5,589 nt of DNA. It comes from Bacillota bacterium (GTDB lineage Bacteria > Bacillota > Clostridia > Christensenellales > CAG-138). Below the pieces are notes generated by a model that did not search any database, was not told the DNA's origin, and saw only the letters and a list, made by a program, of their open reading frames with translations. The position numbers were made by a program, and so were the translations under genes. The DNA is taken from NCBI GenBank assembly GCA_016288175.1, contig JAEEYN010000060.1, positions 1 to 5,589 of the forward strand, read 5' to 3'. Of this stretch, positions 1-5,589 are shown piece by piece; the first letter of the stretch is position 1; each line of letters opens with the position of its first letter.

Positions 1-792
1 AAGGCGAAGACCGCGTTCCGTCTTAACGGCGGCACCCGCGCCAACGTCGTCTGCGGCAAGGTCAAGCTCTTCGTTCCCGTTGCCGAAAACCTTATCCGCG
101 ATCATCTCTCCGTCGTGCTCGATAAGGGCATGACCGTCGATATGGAAAATAAGCCGAACGGCACCGAGCTGACGATCAACGGTCTCGACGCGCACGGCTC
201 GATGCCGGAGCTCGGCAAAAACGCGATGCTTGCGGCGTTCGCGCTGCTCGCGGAGCTTCCCATTGCGGATGCTGACAGGCGCGTCGCGAAGCTCCTTCAC
301 GAGCGTTTCGCATTCGATATGCACGGCGAGACCATCGGCCTCGACCGCAGCGATTCGAGCGGCAGGCTGACCCTCAACCCCGGCGTCATCGCATGGGACG
401 ACGAGGGCTTCGAGCTTTCGATCGACGTACGCCATCCGACCTCCATGGATTATAAAGAGGTCCGCGACGGCATCGCGAACGCCCTTCGCGAATTCGAGCC
501 CGAGCTTATCCACGAAAAGCAGCAGGACGGCCACTATGTTCCTGCGGACAGCGAGCTTGTTTCGAAGCTTCTCGCGGTCTATGAGGAGCGCACCGGCAAA
601 TACGAAGCGCCTCTGGCGATCGGCGGCGGAACCTACGCAAGGGCGTTCCCGAACGCCGTTGCCTTCGGTTGCGAGAAGGTCGGCATCTCCGGCCCCGTCC
701 ATATGCCGAATGAGTTCATCGGCATCGACGAGCTGATGTTCGATACGCATATGCTTGCGGACGCAATTATGGCGCTCGCATGCGAAGAATAA
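1..792 (+). CDS. M20 family dipeptidase, PepV/Sapep-like (C-terminal part, 5' end outside window)
   Basis: The reading frame is open from base 1 to the TAA at 790-792, giving 263 visible residues. The true start lies upstream; the in-frame GTG at 115 is internal, because the codons before it already read as the same protein. Family members have about 460-470 residues, so roughly the last 55-60% is seen. Visible landmarks (numbered from base 1) are LNGGTRANVV near residue 8, typical of the start of the PepV lid domain, and AHGSMPELGKNA with His65, the conserved lid-domain histidine region. Gly-Gly-Gly-Thr-Tyr-Ala-Arg follows at 208-214, and HMPNE with His234 is the expected C-terminal metal ligand. 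The other metal ligands are in the missing N-terminal half. Known members are cytosolic Zn- or Mn-dependent enzymes that cleave dipeptides with a free amino end. The gene sits upstream of two oligopeptidases whose products it could finish. Family call is strong; exact substrate range is unknown. Confidence 0.9.
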   Translation, partial: KAKTAFRLNGGTRANVVCGKVKLFVPVAENLIRDHLSVVLDKGMTVDMENKPNGTELTINGLDAHGSMPELGKNAMLAAFALLAELPIADADRRVAKLLHERFAFDMHGETIGLDRSDSSGRLTLNPGVIAWDDEGFELSIDVRHPTSMDYKEVRDGIANALREFEPELIHEKQQDGHYVPADSELVSKLLAVYEERTGKYEAPLAIGGGTYARAFPNAVAFGCEKVGISGPVHMPNEFIGIDELMFDTHMLADAIMALACEE

Positions 793-798
793 AGCTGA

Positions 799-830
799 AG
801 GCGTTTTCCCAAAAGGAGAACGCCTCTTTT
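799..830 (+). terminator. Intrinsic terminator after the M20 dipeptidase gene
   Basis: An 11-bp stem pairs 799-809 with 815-825, with one G-U pair (T806/G818) and a 5-base loop. It is followed by CTTTTA at 826-831. It begins 7 bases after the dipeptidase stop codon and ends about 20 bases before the start of the next gene, so it separates the two genes. The T-run is short (four T), so some read-through into the oligopeptidase genes is plausible. Confidence 0.75.
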
Positions 831-852
831 ATAGCAATCGCAGGGGTTCAAT

Positions 853-2547
853 ATGGAAAAATTCAAAGATCTTGAATACAGGCGCCCCGAAAAAGGGCCA
901 CTCGTCAAGGAATTCAAAGCGCAGCTGAAGCGTTTCACGGAGGCAAAGACCTTCGAGGAAGCGAATAAAGCGATGCTCGATTGGAATGGGCTTATGGACA
1001 GGGTCTCGACGCAGGCCGTCATCGCGAGCATCCGCAACACGATGAACATGAAGGACGAATTCTACGACGGCGAAAAGAAGTTCTATAATTCGACCATGCC
1101 GAAGCTGATGCCTCTTATGAAAAAGACGACGAAAGCGATGCTCCATAGCCCCTTCCGCCCGCAGTTCGAGGAAGCCTACGGCAAGCATATGTTCAAATCG
1201 ATGGAGGTCGAAGAAAAGCTGATGAGCCCCAAAATCATCCTTCCGATGATCAGGGAAAACAAGCTCGGCACCGAGTATTCCAAGACCGCCGCAGCCTGCT
1301 CCGTCGATTTCATGGGCGAAAAATGCAATTTCTACGGCCTGCTGCGCCACATGCAGTCGACCGACAGAGCTGAAAGGAAGGCCGCGTTCACCGAATGGGC
1401 GAAGCTCTACCAAGGAGCGGCGCCGAAGCTCGAGGAGCAGTACGGCAAGCTCGTCAAAACCCGCGTGAAGATCGCGAAAAAGCTCGGTTTCCCGAACTAT
1501 ATCGACTATATCTATAAGGCCCGCGGCCGCTACGACTACGGCCCCGCCGAGGTCGCCGAATTCCGCGAAGCGATCCGCAAATACATTACGCCGCTCTGCG
1601 CGAAGCTCTTTGAGGAGCAGCGGCAGCGCATCGGCGTCGATAAGCTCCAATGGTACGACGAAGCGCTCGTCTTCCCGGAGGGTAACGCGGACCCCGAAGG
1701 CACGCCCGAGGAGCTGACCGAAAAGGCGCGGCAGATGTATGCGGAGCTTTCCCCGGAAACCGGCGAATTCTTCAACTTCATGGTCGAGCACGAGCTTTAC
1801 GACTTCGTGACGAAGGAAAACAAGCATCTCGGCGGCTACTGCACGAGCCTTTCCGAATACAAGGCGCCGTTCATCTTTTCGAACTTCAACGGTACCTCCG
1901 CGGATATCGACGTTCTGACGCATGAAGCGGGCCACGCCTTCGAATACTATTATGCTTCGAGGCGGCTGCCGCTCAGCAGCCTTGTCCACTCCACGAGCGA
2001 GATCAACGAGATCCACTCCATGTCCATGGAGCTGCTCACCTATCCGTACATGGAGCGCTTCTTCCCCGGAAAGTCGGACAAATACCGCTATGCGCATTTC
2101 GTTGACGCGGTAAAGACGATCCCCTACCTCGTTTCCGTCGATGAATTCCAGCACCGCGTTTTCGAAAATCCGTCTTCCACGCCCGCCGACTGGCGCAGGT
2201 TCTGGAAGCAGATCGAGGAAAAGTACATGCCCTGGCGCAGCTACGACGGCAACGAATTCCTCGAAAGCGGCGGTTTCTGGATGCAGAAGCAGCATGTCTT
2301 CCTCTACCCCTTCTACTATGTCGACTACGCAATGGCGCAGCTCGGCGCTTTCTCCCTCTACCGCAAATCGGTCGAAGGCGGCGACGCCTGGAACAGCTAT
2401 CTCAAGCTCTGCGGCCTCGGCGGCAAATACGGCTATTTCGAAACGCTTGAAAAGGCCGGGATCCCGATGCCGCTGAACAAGGATTTTATCCGCGAAATGG
2501 CGGTATTCCTCGAAAAGCAGATCGGCGAGCTCGCGGCGAAGCTCTGA
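853..2547 (+). CDS. M3 family oligoendopeptidase ('M3, not PepF' type)
   Basis: A complete 564-residue zinc metallopeptidase that cleaves short peptides in the cytosol; there is no signal peptide. The ATG at 853 follows AGGGG (842-846) with a 6-base spacer, and length fits the family (about 550-570). The N-terminal third is helical and charged; the M3 catalytic domain covers roughly residues 170-555. The GGYC motif at 327-330 and SNFNGTS at 343-349 lead into the zinc site HEAGH (His357, Glu358, His361). The third ligand is expected to be Glu386 in NEIHSMSMEL, 29 residues after His357, as in the M3 subgroup modelled as TIGR02289. His481 and the tyrosines of YPFYYVDY (485-492) occupy the region that supplies the substrate-binding His/Tyr pair in M3 enzymes; which of them act is inferred. 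The gene follows a terminator after the dipeptidase and precedes a second M3 gene by 43 bases. Native substrates cannot be read from the sequence. Confidence 0.95.
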   Translation: MEKFKDLEYRRPEKGPLVKEFKAQLKRFTEAKTFEEANKAMLDWNGLMDRVSTQAVIASIRNTMNMKDEFYDGEKKFYNSTMPKLMPLMKKTTKAMLHSPFRPQFEEAYGKHMFKSMEVEEKLMSPKIILPMIRENKLGTEYSKTAAACSVDFMGEKCNFYGLLRHMQSTDRAERKAAFTEWAKLYQGAAPKLEEQYGKLVKTRVKIAKKLGFPNYIDYIYKARGRYDYGPAEVAEFREAIRKYITPLCAKLFEEQRQRIGVDKLQWYDEALVFPEGNADPEGTPEELTEKARQMYAELSPETGEFFNFMVEHELYDFVTKENKHLGGYCTSLSEYKAPFIFSNFNGTSADIDVLTHEAGHAFEYYYASRRLPLSSLVHSTSEINEIHSMSMELLTYPYMERFFPGKSDKYRYAHFVDAVKTIPYLVSVDEFQHRVFENPSSTPADWRRFWKQIEEKYMPWRSYDGNEFLESGGFWMQKQHVFLYPFYYVDYAMAQLGAFSLYRKSVEGGDAWNSYLKLCGLGGKYGYFETLEKAGIPMPLNKDFIREMAVFLEKQIGELAAKL

Positions 2548-2590
2548 CGGCCGCACCCCAACAGATTATTAATAAACAAGGAGATAAACT

Positions 2591-4357
2591 ATGAATTCCG
2601 AATGGTCCCTCGACGTACTCTACAAGGGTTTTGACGACCCGAAATTCACCGAAGACTTCAAAAAGCTCGACGGCTGCATCGCAAGTATCAACGCTTTCGC
2701 GGCAAAGCTCCCGGAGCTCGATCCGAAGGAAGCCCTCATCACCTACATCACCGAGAGCGAAAAGAATCTGCTGCTCATCGAAGACCTCTACAGCTTCGCG
2801 GGCCTGCGTTCCGCCGCGAATACGAAGGACAACGAGGCGAATTCCGTGATCGGCCGCCTGATGGGTAAGCTCAGCGGCACGACCCGCGCGGAGACCGCGA
2901 TCAAGAAGTACATCGCCAATCTTCCGAACCTCGACGAGCTGATCGAAAGCGATCCTCTGCTGAAGGAATACGAGTATATGCTCAAGAACATCCGCGCACA
3001 GCAGCAGCATATGCTGAGCGAGGAATGCGAGGAGGTCGCCGACCTTTTCAACATCAGCGGCGCATCCGCCTGGAGCGATCTGCACGGCTATTTGACCTCC
3101 ACCGTCACGGCGAACTACCGCGGCAGGGAGATCGGCCTTTCCTCCGTCCGCAATCTTGCCTACGATCCCGACCCCGCCGTCCGCAAGGACGCCTACGAGG
3201 CGGAGCTCGCCTGCTATAAGAAGATCGAGGATCCCATCGCGTTCTCCCTCAACAGCATCAAGCTGCAGGTCATCAACAGCGCCCGTCTGCGCGGTTTTGC
3301 TTCTCCCCTCGAGCAGACGCTCTTCGGCGCTCATATGAAGCGCGAAACGCTCGACGCCCTCCTCGGCGCGATGAACGACCACTTCGATCTCTTCCGCCGC
3401 TATCTGAAGGTCAAGGCGGAGGCTCTCGGCCATAAGAACGGCATGCCCTGGTACGATATGTTCGCGCCGATGGGCTCTTCCGACAAAAAATACACCGTTG
3501 AGGAAGCGAAGGAGTATCTTCTCAAGATCTTCCGCGGCTTCGACAAGGACCTCGCCCACATGGTCGAGCGCGCTTTCGATGAAGCGTGGATCGATTTCTA
3601 TCCGCGCGAAGGCAAGGTTGGCGGCGCGTTCTGCTCCGGCCTCGCGGGCCATCATCAGAGCCGCGTGCTGACGAATTTCGACGGCTCGTTCTCCGATATC
3701 GTCACCCTCGCCCATGAGCTCGGCCACGCCTTCCATAACCTGAACCTCGAAAACCACCGCCCGCTGAACAACGATTATTCGATGCCCGTCGCGGAAACGG
3801 CCTCCACCTTCAACGAGAACGTCATCATGAACGCGGCGATCGCGGCGGCGGAAACGGACGAGGAGAAGCTGATGCTGATCGAGAGCCAGCTCATGGATAC
3901 GACGCAGATCATCTGCGATATCTATTCCCGCTACCTGTTCGAGACCAGCGTTTTCGAAAACCGCGAGGAGGACTTCATGCCCGCAGCAAGGATGTGCGAA
4001 CTGATGCTCGACGCGCAGAAGAAGGCCTACGGCGACGGCCTCGATCAGAACGCGCTGCACCCCTATATGTGGCTCTGCAAGGGACATTATTACAGCACCC
4101 TTTCCTTCTATAATTTCCCGTACGCCTTCGGCGGCCTGTTCGCCCGCGGCCTGTACGCGAAGTATGTTGAGGAAGGCCCATCCTTCGTTCCGACCTACCG
4201 CAAGCTCCTCTTCACGACGCCGATCGCGACCGTTGAGGACACCGCGAAGGTCGCCGGCATCGACCTCACGAAGAAGGATTTCTGGGAAAAGAGCCTGCTT
4301 TCCTATGAAAAGAACGTGGATGAGTTCGAACGCCTTGTGAAGAAGCTTTATAAATAA
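2591..4357 (+). CDS. M3B family oligoendopeptidase, PepF-like
   Basis: A complete 588-residue cytosolic zinc oligopeptidase, close to the usual PepF length of about 600. The ATG at 2591 follows AAGGAG (2578-2583) with a 7-base spacer, which fixes the start. The opening WSLDVLYKGFDDPKF is typical of PepF/M3-type proteins. The N-terminal helical domain covers roughly 1-200 and the catalytic domain 200-580. GGAFCSG begins at residue 344, the zinc motif HELGH is at 375-379 (catalytic Glu376), and AETASTFNE supplies the third ligand Glu402, 27 residues after His375. His499-Tyr500-Tyr501 and Tyr507/Tyr511 in SFYNFPYAFGG correspond to the transition-state-stabilising His/Tyr region. Glu402 lies in AETAST, not EIHSM, so this is a different M3B subtype from its upstream neighbour and not a recent duplicate. 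The 43-base gap and lack of a clear terminator or strong promoter suggest co-transcription with that neighbour. PepF enzymes cut peptides of about 7-17 residues; this range is family knowledge, not seen here. Confidence 0.95.
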   Translation: MNSEWSLDVLYKGFDDPKFTEDFKKLDGCIASINAFAAKLPELDPKEALITYITESEKNLLLIEDLYSFAGLRSAANTKDNEANSVIGRLMGKLSGTTRAETAIKKYIANLPNLDELIESDPLLKEYEYMLKNIRAQQQHMLSEECEEVADLFNISGASAWSDLHGYLTSTVTANYRGREIGLSSVRNLAYDPDPAVRKDAYEAELACYKKIEDPIAFSLNSIKLQVINSARLRGFASPLEQTLFGAHMKRETLDALLGAMNDHFDLFRRYLKVKAEALGHKNGMPWYDMFAPMGSSDKKYTVEEAKEYLLKIFRGFDKDLAHMVERAFDEAWIDFYPREGKVGGAFCSGLAGHHQSRVLTNFDGSFSDIVTLAHELGHAFHNLNLENHRPLNNDYSMPVAETASTFNENVIMNAAIAAAETDEEKLMLIESQLMDTTQIICDIYSRYLFETSVFENREEDFMPAARMCELMLDAQKKAYGDGLDQNALHPYMWLCKGHYYSTLSFYNFPYAFGGLFARGLYAKYVEEGPSFVPTYRKLLFTTPIATVEDTAKVAGIDLTKKDFWEKSLLSYEKNVDEFERLVKKLYK

Positions 4358-4578
4358 GTTTCGCTCACGCCCCGTTTTCGGCGCGGTGCGATAAGGAAGC
4401 TTTTCGATCATGCCTGCCCCGCCGAAACGAAGACGCCCGCAGGCCGTCCGATGAAGAACAAAGGAATGAAGACGCTTCGCCGGTCATTTCGGCGGGCGTC
4501 TTCGCTTCATCCGGCGGCGCAGAGACCCGGATCAAGTAATTCTCCTGTCACAAAGCAAAACGGGGCAGGGCCGTTCCC
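4358..4578. other. Gene-free spacer after the PepF-like gene
   Basis: No credible gene was found on either strand. Two small ATG frames (4409-4453 and 4451-4582) lack ribosome binding sites and overlap the hairpin region. An imperfect hairpin at 4361-4391, closing on a TTTT loop (4375-4378), starts 4 bases after the stop codon but has a mismatch-rich stem and no clean T-run, so it is at best a weak terminator. The main structure is the nested hairpin described separately at 4418-4518. The 3' part (4520-4578) shows nothing distinct. Confidence 0.6.
4418..4518. repeat. Nested and competing inverted repeats (structured RNA or terminator-like element)
   Basis: An outer stem pairs 4443-4456 with 4505-4518 (14 positions, one C/C mismatch, one G-U). 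Directly inside it, 4468-4475 pairs with 4496-4503, continued past a small internal loop by 4478-4482 with 4490-4494 around a 7-base loop. The same right arm can pair elsewhere. Bases 4428-4440 match 4492-4504 perfectly over 13 bp, and 4418-4427 match 4487-4496 over 10 bp. These pairings cannot all form at once, so the element has at least two alternative folds. No T-run follows, which argues against a standard intrinsic terminator. It might help end or protect the peptidase transcript, be a Rho-type or mRNA 3' structure, or be a decayed mobile palindromic repeat. The sequence alone does not decide. Confidence 0.6.
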
Positions 4579-4617
4579 GTAACAATTTTTCAACAGTTTC
4601 GTAACACTCTTTTAACA
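4579..4617 (+). promoter_or_regulatory. Four tandem hexamers, PhoP/Pho-box-like operator
   Basis: Hexamers GTAACA (4579-4584), TCAACA (4590-4595), GTAACA (4601-4606) and TTAACA (4612-4617) start exactly 11 bases apart, separated by 5-base spacers. All share the AACA core. The Bacillus-type PhoP box is built from TT(A/C/T)A(C/T)A hexamers at about 11-base period; here one copy matches fully and three differ at one base. The array ends 9 bases before the -35 box of the lipoprotein promoter, on the upstream side, where an OmpR-family response regulator would bind as tandem dimers. The array geometry is seen directly; assignment to the phosphate-starvation regulator PhoP (PhoB) is inferred. Another OmpR-family regulator with a similar repeat is possible. 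Confidence 0.6.
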
Positions 4618-4626
4618 TTTACCCCG

Positions 4627-4656
4627 TTGACAGCAGAATATGACATATGATAAAAT
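4627..4656 (+). promoter_or_regulatory. Sigma-A type promoter of the lipoprotein gene
   Basis: A perfect -35 box TTGACA (4627-4632) is followed after 18 bases by TAAAAT (4651-4656), which matches the -10 consensus at five of six positions. TG one base before it (4648-4649) makes an extended -10. Transcription should start near 4663, giving a leader of about 92 bases before the ATG at 4755. The upstream flank (4581-4620) is AT-rich. TATGAT at 4646-4651 also resembles a -10 box but would leave only a 13-base spacer. Confidence 0.85.
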
Positions 4657-4701
4657 AGAATCAAGATACGGAACACGCTTTTTCATTGGAATATCATATG
4701 T
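4643..4701. repeat. Perfect 10-base inverted repeat, one arm over the -10 box
   Basis: ACATATGATA at 4643-4652 and its exact reverse complement TATCATATGT at 4692-4701 lie 39 bases apart. The left arm overlaps the extended -10 element and the right arm lies about 30-39 bases downstream of the expected start of transcription. Each arm contains the palindrome CATATG. Only the right arm is transcribed from the predicted promoter, so RNA folding cannot explain the pair. A pair of repressor operators is possible; chance in AT-rich DNA is the alternative. Confidence 0.45.
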
Positions 4702-4730
4702 TTATTTCATGTATCTGCATTTCCGTATCT
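4664..4730 (+). promoter_or_regulatory. Leader stem-loop at the 5' end of the lipoprotein mRNA
   Basis: AGATACGGAA at 4664-4673 and TTCCGTATCT at 4721-4730 are perfect 10-base inverted repeats with a 47-base AT-rich interior. The left arm begins essentially at the predicted transcription start (about 4663), so the message would carry a stem at its very 5' end. The right arm ends 13 bases before the ribosome binding site, leaving that site free. A role in mRNA stability is the simplest reading. No known riboswitch or T-box features were recognised in the loop. Confidence 0.5.
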
Positions 4731-4754
4731 CAATACTTAAGCGAGGAAGGAACT

Positions 4755-5589
4755 ATGAAAAAAACAATTTCGATCATTATCGCGCTGATCCTTCTCGTAT
4801 GTGTATTCTCCGCCTGCGCCAAAGCGCCCGGCGGCGAAGCAACCGTTCAGACGGAGATTCCCGAAACCACGGGAGCGCCGCTGACCACGCCTTATGAAAC
4901 GGAGCCTGCGCGAACCGAAGCGCCTTCGGACGGTATGCTCCTTCCGTGCCCGCCGGGTTATCTCTCTTGGGACTTTTCTTCTTATGCCGAACTGGCCGCC
5001 GCCTTCTTGGAAAAGGATTCCGACGGATATGCCAGATTGCATACATGGCACCACTCGGGGGGCATGGAAGCTTTAGGTTCAGCCTATAATACTTTTATCA
5101 ACGGTCTTGAATCGGGCGAGCTGACCCTCCCTCTGCCGCTTTATAACGGCGAACCTGCTTCGCCGGGAGATCCGGAATACTCGATTACTGTTTTTTCATA
5201 TGAAAAATTCAATCTGCCCTGTGTGATGTATCTGATCGAATGCGATGAACAAAAGATAATGGTCGTGCTGACGCCTCTGTCGGTCGCCGACGGTCTTGAG
5301 CTGAACGGCAGCGAGACTTATTCCGACGTCGCGAAAATCCTTGCGCCGCTTTATCCGACCGAGGACACGCCGAAGGAGCAGTATGGACCCGGATATACGA
5401 ACGTGACCGGGCAAGAGCTCGAGCTGGCCGGCGGAAGAAAGGTTTGGGCGACTGTGCTGGAACAGAAACTCAACGAAAGCAGCAACAGGATCGACTATAA
5501 CTTCGTTTATGACGGTTACGTCGTTTCTGTCTGGGAATGGATAAATCCGGCCGATTACAGCAATTCACATAATCTTACCGACTGGTTAT
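4755..5589 (+). CDS. Secreted lipoprotein of unknown function (3' end outside window)
   Basis: The ATG at 4755 follows GAGGAAGG (4743-4750) with a short 4-base spacer, and the frame is open to the window end (278 codons visible). Residues 1-20 are a lipoprotein signal peptide: MKK, a hydrophobic core (5-18) and a lipobox Phe18-Ser19-Ala20 before Cys21. The mature protein would therefore be lipid-anchored outside the membrane. Residues 22-60 are a Pro/Thr/Glu/Ala-rich flexible linker. A folded domain starts near 66 (PGYLSWDFSSYAELAAAF) and runs to the window end with many aromatic residues (for example VSVWEW near 262-267). No known enzyme or binding motif was recognised, and it does not look like the PstS phosphate-binding protein. 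It is transcribed from its own promoter with a Pho-box-like array upstream. Codon use (TTA at 5073 and 5586, TCA at 5079, frequent AT-ending codons) differs from the peptidase genes, hinting at a different origin or lower expression. Confidence 0.85.
   Translation, partial: MKKTISIIIALILLVCVFSACAKAPGGEATVQTEIPETTGAPLTTPYETEPARTEAPSDGMLLPCPPGYLSWDFSSYAELAAAFLEKDSDGYARLHTWHHSGGMEALGSAYNTFINGLESGELTLPLPLYNGEPASPGDPEYSITVFSYEKFNLPCVMYLIECDEQKIMVVLTPLSVADGLELNGSETYSDVAKILAPLYPTEDTPKEQYGPGYTNVTGQELELAGGRKVWATVLEQKLNESSNRIDYNFVYDGYVVSVWEWINPADYSNSHNLTDWL

Noticed and set aside
115..117. GTG as the start of the M20 dipeptidase gene
   Set aside because: The frame is open upstream to base 1 and those codons encode expected PepV-type sequence (LNGG region), so the true start lies before the window.
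829..2556. Long antisense open frame (575 codons) opposite the first M3 gene
   Set aside because: It is exactly codon-aligned with the sense gene and stays open because the sense gene lacks TTA, CTA and TCA codons. The product is a low-complexity Arg/Leu/Glu/Val-rich sequence with no family features, and the sense protein is a clear M3 peptidase.
2544..2575. Possible promoter between the two M3 genes (CTGACG and TATTAA)
   Set aside because: Both boxes match consensus at only four of six positions, and the short gap with a good ribosome binding site fits co-transcription.
2486..4411. Long antisense open frame (641 codons) opposite the PepF-like gene
   Set aside because: It has the same codon-aligned cause as the other antisense frame, with no recognisable protein features; the sense gene is a complete PepF-like enzyme.
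4544..4552. CTGTCACAA, resembling half of an enterobacterial PhoB box
   Set aside because: It is a single copy, not in phase with the 11-base array at 4579-4617, and without the second half-site expected for a PhoB box.
4451..4582. 43-codon basic small frame in the spacer
   Set aside because: There is no Shine-Dalgarno sequence upstream of its ATG, and its composition is explained by the inverted repeats it overlaps.
4559..4628. 7-base inverted repeat AACGGGG / CCCCGTT flanking the tandem hexamer array
   Set aside because: The match is short and compatible with chance; the right arm overlaps the -35 box but nothing else supports a function.
4640..4897. 85-codon forward frame starting within the lipoprotein promoter
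   Set aside because: It begins inside the -35/-10 spacer, has no ribosome binding site, and overlaps the lipoprotein gene in another frame.

Overview
The window looks like chromosomal DNA from a fairly GC-rich member of the Bacillota, most likely an anaerobic, gut-type Clostridia lineage. That placement is an inference. It rests on the PepV-like and M3B peptidases, the good AGGAG-type ribosome binding sites, the consensus TTGACA promoter, a lipoprotein with an MKK signal peptide, and codon use dominated by GCG, GGC, CTC and CTT. No RNA gene, CRISPR array, insertion sequence or phage gene was seen.

Left part (1-4357): three peptide-degrading enzymes are read in the same direction. First is the C-terminal part of an M20 dipeptidase of the PepV/Sapep type, cut by the window start. 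It is followed by a good intrinsic terminator. Next is a complete M3 family oligoendopeptidase of the 'M3, not PepF' type (564 aa). After a 43-base gap with its own strong ribosome binding site comes a second complete, clearly different M3B oligoendopeptidase of the PepF-like type (588 aa). None of the visible N-termini carries a signal peptide. Together they read as a cytosolic peptide-breakdown set: two endopeptidases shorten oligopeptides and the dipeptidase finishes the products.

Middle part (4358-4754): about 400 bases without a credible gene, but rich in structure. The first half holds a long imperfect hairpin (4443-4518) whose right arm can also pair with sequences further upstream (4418-4440). 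The second half is a well-formed regulatory region. It has four hexamers ending in AACA at exact 11-base spacing (4579-4617), resembling a PhoP/Pho box. These are followed by a consensus TTGACA promoter with an extended -10 (4627-4656). A perfect 10-base inverted repeat has one arm over the -10, and a second perfect 10-base inverted repeat lies in the 5' leader.

Right part (4755-5589): this promoter drives a lipoprotein gene of unrecognised function, cut by the window end. Its codon use differs from the peptidases: it uses TTA and TCA, which both M3 genes avoid. This gene and its control region are the least ordinary part of the window.
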